Program-made: the position numbers and the translations under genes
Notes under the pieces: generated by a model
What the model was told of the DNA's origin: nothing
What the model saw: only the letters and a program-made list of their open reading frames with translations
Databases searched by the model: none
Shown: piece after piece, positions 59,147-64,000 of the stretch
Layout of the letters: each line of letters opens with the position of its first letter
Position numbering within the stretch: position 1 is the stretch's first letter
NCBI RefSeq assembly: GCF_020497125.1
Contig: NC_059081.1
Coordinates: 63,942,768 to 64,006,767, forward strand
Origin: Mauremys mutica
Taxonomy: Eukaryota; Chordata; Testudines; Geoemydidae
Direction of reading: 5' to 3'
DNA: 64,000 bases

Positions 59147-59395
59147 TAAGAGCTGCCATACTGGGTCAGACCACGGTCCATTTTGCCCAGTATCCTGTCT
59201 TTGACAGTGGCCCGTACCAGACCTTCAGGGAGACTATACAGAACAAGTCAATTATGAAGTGATCCATCCCTGTCTTCTGCTCCCGACTTCTAGTAGTCAG
59301 AGTTTTAGGATCACCCCAAGCATGGGGTTGCATCCCTAATTTTCTTGGCTAATAGCCATTGATGGACCTATTCTTCATTAACTTACCCAGTTATA
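59147..59395 (-). mobile_element. CR1 LINE 3' fragment, minus orientation
   Basis: Contains AAGAGCTGCCATACTGGGTC, GCCCAGTATCCTGTCTTTGA and GCTAATAGCCATTGATGGAC, the reverse complement of the CR1 3' region, as at 26405. Confidence 0.85.
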
Positions 59396-60094
59396 CTATG
59401 CACACTTGCCCACTGGGAACTGGAGTGAGAACTGTCAACATGTTCTATAAGCCACATTTCTTTACAAAGTAAACAATGACACGGGGGCCCTCAGATGGGC
59501 TTTTGAGACGAAAAGTCCAATAATAAATTTGCCTAGTGGAACCCTCAGCCCTTCATATATTCTTAGTTGTTTGTTTATTTAGATATCAGCCTTATTCAAT
59601 CTCCACACCAAAGCTCGCCCATCTTTATCTTTATCAAAAGGCCGAAGTTGCTACTGAGTACATGCCACCATAAATCAGCACCTTGTTTTCTTTTGCAAAT
59701 GCTTACAGAATACACATTTTGGATTGGAGGGAAGAAGAAAGAGAACCCCCCACAGTTTAAATATGTTTTGTTTCCACACCATAAACGGGACCCTCATAGC
59801 CAGTTGGGCAACAAGAAGTCCTGCAGGTTTACTTACCCAATCCCACAAATGGAATTTGTTCTGAGGAAGAAGATATGGAGAGAGGTGAGTTCTACGTAAT
59901 GAAGGGAGGAAGCTATCTTCAGTATTCTTCCCTACATTACATACTCTTTGGGCTAAGAACCAGGTCATCCACCTTCCTGAGCTGTTGACTTGTATCAGGA
60001 AAATGTCCATCCTGCAGCAGATGGATTTGTCTCTTTACTTCACTGTCCTGACATGACATTTGTAGCTGTTATTACTGCTATCTTAACTCAAGTT

Positions 60095-60185
60095 TTAGGC
60101 CTGATTCTGCAATGCTGACTCACATATCATTGCTTTATTTTCTGTGGAACTTCTTATATGAGTAAGGGTGGTAGCGTCAGGCCCT
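60095..60185. repeat. Old short interspersed repeat (GCCTGATTCTGCA...TCAGGCCC)
   Basis: Bounded by GGCCTGATTCTGCAATGC and GCGTCAGGCCCTTACATTGCA, partly inverted copies, as in the other copies in the window. Confidence 0.6.
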
Positions 60186-61499
60186 TACATTGCAGAAAGA
60201 CTGAGATAGCCTATCCAATCACACATTATTAGTATTGACATTTATTACAAACAATAATTTTCTGCCAAGATGTTTCTCATTTAAAACATCCTTTCCCCCA
60301 TTGCTATTATTTGAAATAAAACTCTTTAGAATCATACCTCTGAAATCTATTTCCTTACCAAGATAACAACTGCTCCTTCCTGCAGGAAAAAAACCAACAT
60401 GGCACAGGGCTAAAGGGATGAAAATCTCCATAAGGTTCTCCTGACTCCGATTGGTACTGATTTCTCTACTGGAGGAGGGGCAGGGATAGCACTCCCCAGA
60501 ATAAATCACATGCCCTACCTTCAAAATCTTGGGGGAACATTGGGAAGCAAGGACCATCCCAACAGAGAACCCATGTCTGGCTGCCTCTGTGCCACCAGCC
60601 ACTGCACCCCTCGTCTGCTAGCACAGATCCAACAGAATTACCCCATTTGAGCTTCATCAGCTGGCACTTGCCCTGGGGACACCCACAAAAGCAGATCTCC
60701 CTCAGAAGGTGGGACTGCAGGACGCTGGGCTGTATTACCTTTCTAAAGGAATATTTGCAGCATTAGTGCTGGGATGACATGCACTCTGTCCTAGCTGAGT
60801 CCCTGTCCTCCCCACTCCTCTCACAGAGCCACCAATCCCTTGGTGCAGCTTGGAGGAAGGGGGAAGACAGTGAGCCTACCTTCTGTGTTGAAGGGATATG
60901 GTCCATGAGTGAAGGGACCCTCTCCACCATCAGATCATGAGGGCATGATCTGCTCCCAAATTATTTGTGTCTTCCTTGAGCATGTTCCCTGGTTTGTTGG
61001 GATGCTCTGGGCACAGAGCAGCTAGCACGGAGGGTATTTTTAAATAGAAAAACAAAGAGTATGGAAGCACATGGCTTTTGAGAGGGGAAAACATTGCACA
61101 AACTTTACTAACACAATAAATGAAGGACCCAGTGCCCTCCTTTTAGTGCCCATTAGCTAATAAAATGCTATGGGTGGACAGTCTGCAACCTGCCATGGAT
61201 CTCAACCCCTAGTCTCAAGGGAGAGTCAAGCAGGGACGTTCAGGAGTGAAGACATGACTTGATTCTCCACTCACATCGGGGCAAATCAGAAATAACTCCA
61301 CTGCAGTCAGTTGATTTACATCAGTGTCAGAGAGAGGAGAATCAGGCCCAAAGGAGGTAGGATGTTAAAAGCAAAGCTGGAATTATAACCCATCAGGACA
61401 CAGTGCCAGGAGTAAATATAAGACCCAGATGCACCAGAATGCCAACGGGATGCACTGGCAGGAACTGCCTTCTGCAGTTTTCGCCCTCCTTCCCTGCCC

Positions 61500-61990
61500 C
61501 ACCCTCTCACTGTGGCAGGCTGAGGGCCTGAGTGCAGATGAGACGCTGAGACCCTGTAAAGCGACTGCTTAGATAGGCCACTAGGGGGCCTTGTGGGAGA
61601 AGTATAAAAGCTGGCAGGCAGGACAGGGAAGCACAGTGATTCCCCCTGAGTTTCTGTGCTCTGCTGCTTGGCCCGTGCCTGGTCTTTGTGACTCTGTGCT
61701 CAGGGGAGCAGACTAAGGCACCCTTTTGATGGGTCAGTGGCTGAGGCAAAGGAAGTGTGAAGGGAAGGGGGTGGCCTGGAGAGTAGCAAAGCTCCTGAGG
61801 AAATTACCTTTCCCCAGTGGTGTGACCTGGGGTGGGAGAATCCCTAGTTTGAGGGGAAGAACTGGGGGGACCTGAACACCACCACTTGGGCCTGTTAAAA
61901 GAAACCACCAATGGGTGGTTGTTTGGGGTGGAGGCCAGAGACCTGTTCAACAACTACTCAGCTGCAGCTGGGGGAGGGGGAAGCCACACC
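61500..61990 (+). mobile_element. LTR-like candidate with TATA box
   Basis: Contains TATAAAAGC at 61603-61611 within a GC-rich block and downstream phrases (GGAAGGGGGTGGCCTGGAGA, CCACCACTTGGGCCTGTTAA) that I recognise as recurring in turtle retroelements. No TG...CA termini, flanking duplication or coding region could be set, so the identity remains tentative. Confidence 0.4.
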
Positions 61991-62639
61991 CCTTTCTGGC
62001 TCATCCCACCCCCACCCCATTGACTGAAGCAGTTATGTAGAGGAGAACCCCACTTGCTCCGTGAACCCCTTTGTCTCTGTGCTTGCTGTGGATGAGGGCA
62101 GGGGAACAGAGACTGGCCCCAGATGCTGGTGATCTATTTTGCTCACTTCCATCCCTGGGTGTGAACATGTTTAACCAGGAAGCATGGACCTGCATTAGGA
62201 ATTACTAGACACATGCAGGCTACTGGAGCTCACTGACCTGTGCCTTCTAGGCATGGCATAGCCCATGCCCACTTCCCTGCTGCATTATTGTCTCCAGCAG
62301 CTTCTCTGGTCATCCTAAAAAGGGACCTCCCTGTTCCATTTCAGCCATTTGCCTGGATGGCCTAATGTGAGGCCATATCCTGCAGGGCTTAAACTGATAA
62401 TAGTGGGAGTTTCACCTCCATGAGGCATGGAAGAGGCATGCAGGATCTAGGCCTTGGGAAAGCCATATGGTTATTAGATTTGCTATGAAATATGTGTGCT
62501 ATTATTCCTGTTCAGTTGTAACTTCCTAAGGGAGAAAGGTAGCTAGACTGCTTCTTAGATTTGTATTAAAGTTTATTTTGCAGCACTTTATCAAACATCT
62601 TAACTGTACCCTGGAGTCCTCAGCTGCTTTAGCTTTGCT

Positions 62640-62900
62640 TTATAACTAATATCCTTTAACATGGGATCACCATGCTGATCCTACTTTATTGTGGCTCCAA
62701 AGCACTCCTGGTCTCTGCATTAAAATAGAGACCAAAACTGGACAGAGTACTCTAGTCCCTCGTTATATGGTACCCTATAAACCATAAAATATCACTTTGG
62801 AATACCTCCAACTGTAAAGCAGTGTCTTATTTGCCTTTTGACTGCAATTGGCCAGATGGTGGGGGGTCACCACAATTCCTAAATCATCTTTTTACTATAC
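62640..62900 (-). mobile_element. Decayed CR1-like fragment
   Basis: GAGACCAAAACTGGACAGAG and TACTCTAGTCCCTCGTTATA, then TCTTATTTGCCTTTTGACTG, follow the order of the reverse-complement CR1 coding region (AACTGGACACAATACTCCAG ... GTTTGCCTTTTT). Highly mutated. Confidence 0.55.
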
Positions 62901-63379
62901 TGAGTGAGCTACATCACTGAAGTTCAAACTCCCTTTGTTTTTAGGCTTAGAGCTTATTTAAACGATAGATGTTTAGAGACCAATGCTTGCCTGAGTTGCT
63001 TGGTGATCTTAAGGAAACTTAAGTGGGAGGGAGGGGAGAATCAGCCTGATGCAGCAACAACTTCAAGTTTGCCCTCTAAGCTAAGCATATTCTCACCATA
63101 GTAAAGATGGCAAATTGTACACGGCTGGTCTTTCCAGAAAGTTCTATTCTACATTGTCTTCTAAACCCCTCTGATGGTGGTTAAACTGCTTATCTGTGCC
63201 ATGTAGGCCTGCTCAGAGCAGGATTAGATGAAATGGTGCTTATGACCTCTGTTCCTGCTTGGAGCCCTGTCTACACTAGTGCTCTGACAGTGCTACCAAC
63301 TGGGGGTAGCAACAGTAAAATTCTATCAAAAACATCCTAGTGTGGCTATATCTGTGGATGCCTGAAGCCACGCTTCTGC

Positions 63380-63724
63380 ATGGTAGACATGAAGGAATTA
63401 AAGCAGACAGTCAAACTCTCATGCACTAGAACTTCGGAGCCCCTGGATGGGACTGGGTTACAGCTCACATGGCACAATAGTGCCAGGTTCAGAAATAAAC
63501 ATAACGAAGCTGCTCTGCACAAGGAAGTAGGAGCCATTAATCATCTACTGAAAGGAAGAGCTAATGTTAGCAGCATGCTTCAGCTGTGGGAAACATCCCC
63601 AGTGAAGGAATCAGCCCTGAGAACAAAGACTGTGGATGATGCTAAAAAATCCTGCTTTAAGCAGGCAGAACTAAAGCAATCCCTGAGTGCAGCTGAAGAG
63701 ATTTGTCTTGGCACTGTCAGGTGA
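63380..63724 (+). other. Unexplained 114-codon ORF (not assigned as a gene)
   Basis: An open frame from ATG at 63380 to TGA at 63722-63724. It is hydrophilic, with TVKLSCTRTSEPLDG, GAINHLLKGRANVSSM and ETSPVKESALRTKTVDDAKK. No domain is recognised, and no good promoter or splice context is seen. It could be chance, part of an unrecognised retroelement, or a fragment of a long non-coding RNA. It is recorded so that it can be checked. Confidence 0.15.
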
Positions 63725-63825
63725 GGAGCAGTGATTAGCTAGGCACTTCAATTAGCAATCCATTCTTCTCTTGCTGGCCTAATATCTTATTTTTAATAGT
63801 ACATGGTACATGATATACCTTAAAC

Positions 63826-64000
63826 CAGTGGTTCTCAACCCTTTTTGGACCAGCTAGGGTGACCAGATGTCCTGATTTTATAGGGACAGTCCCAATTTTG
63901 GGGTCCTTTTCTTATATAGGCTCCTATTACCCCCCACCCCCATCCTGATTTTTCACATTTGATGTCTGGTCACCTTAACCAGGACACACTTGCATAGAAG
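63826..64000. mobile_element. hAT-type left end with a nested small DNA element, cut by the window edge
   Basis: CAGTGGTTCTCAACCC at 63826 looks like the left tip of a hAT-type element. At 63855-63977 it is interrupted by a 123-bp element that starts TAGGGTGACCAGATGTCC and ends TGTCTGGTCACCTTA, with inverted tips. The host element would resume at ACCAGGACACACTTGC. The right end lies outside the window. Confidence 0.65.

Larger units (their letters stand above)
58513..64000. other. Intergenic region downstream of MAP2
   Basis: Contains a CR1 fragment (59147-59395), short GCCTGATTCTGCA-type repeats (60095-60185 and 61260-61345), an LTR-like candidate with a TATA box (61500-61990), a decayed CR1 (62640-62900) and a pair of nested small DNA elements at the right edge. 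No exon of the next gene is recognisable. In mammals UNC80 follows MAP2 on the same strand, but nothing here resembles it. Confidence 0.75.

Noticed and set aside
58513..64000. Exons of UNC80, the gene that follows MAP2 in mammals
   Set aside because: No ORF or split sequence resembles UNC80; its first exon probably lies to the right of the window.
1..64000. CRISPR arrays, operons, tRNA or rRNA genes
   Set aside because: No regularly spaced identical repeats, no ribosome binding site and ORF clusters, and no complete tRNA cloverleaf were seen; the sequence is a vertebrate nuclear locus.

Overview
The window is from a sauropsid nuclear genome, most likely a turtle and less likely a crocodilian. 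The repeat content points there: CR1 LINE pieces in both orientations, hAT-type miniature elements with 8-bp target duplications, L2-like and MIR/CORE-SINE remnants, and many short palindromic elements that I associate with turtle genomes. Genes have long introns, GT-AG splice sites and a long AT-rich 3'UTR. Nothing bacterial or viral is active here. No genus can be named from the sequence alone.

One gene accounts for all the protein-coding sequence I can support: MAP2 (microtubule-associated protein 2), on the + strand, from a cassette exon at 2190 to the stop codon at 54623-54625, with a 3'UTR of about 3.9 kb ending near 58510. The first coding exons (start codon, PKA RII-binding helix, proline-rich exon 7) lie upstream of position 1. 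I placed 13 exons by splice sites, reading phase and protein similarity. They are two small cassettes (2190-2432 and 5679-5924, probably the alternative exons usually called 7A and 8), the giant projection-domain exon 9 (8406-12236), exons 10 and 11, exon 12 (17540-17601), alternative exon 13 (22312-22497), exons 14 and 15 (proline-rich region and first tubulin-binding repeat), exon 16 (46631-46723, the optional extra repeat of MAP2d), exons 17 and 18 (the next two repeats), and the C-terminal exon (54410-54625). All exons of the projection arm are phase 1-1, and the optional exons 13 and 16 are phase 0-0. Long (MAP2A/B), short (MAP2C) and four-repeat (MAP2D) proteins can therefore all be made in frame.

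The introns and the 5.5 kb downstream hold only repeats that I can recognise. The 18.5-kb intron between the first repeat exon and the optional repeat exon is the most heavily invaded. It carries palindromic elements, a hAT-type element with perfect target duplication, and an antisense LTR-like block itself interrupted by another hAT-type element. The intron between exons 17 and 18 holds a stack of CR1, hAT, CR1 and Tigger-like insertions whose order can be read from their target duplications. I found no second gene; one unexplained 114-codon ORF at 63380-63724 is flagged.

The most interesting observation is a short inverted repeat covering the 5' splice site of the optional repeat exon 16. 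It resembles in position the regulatory stem-loop known at exon 10 of the paralogue tau (MAPT). I did not find an undescribed biological system.
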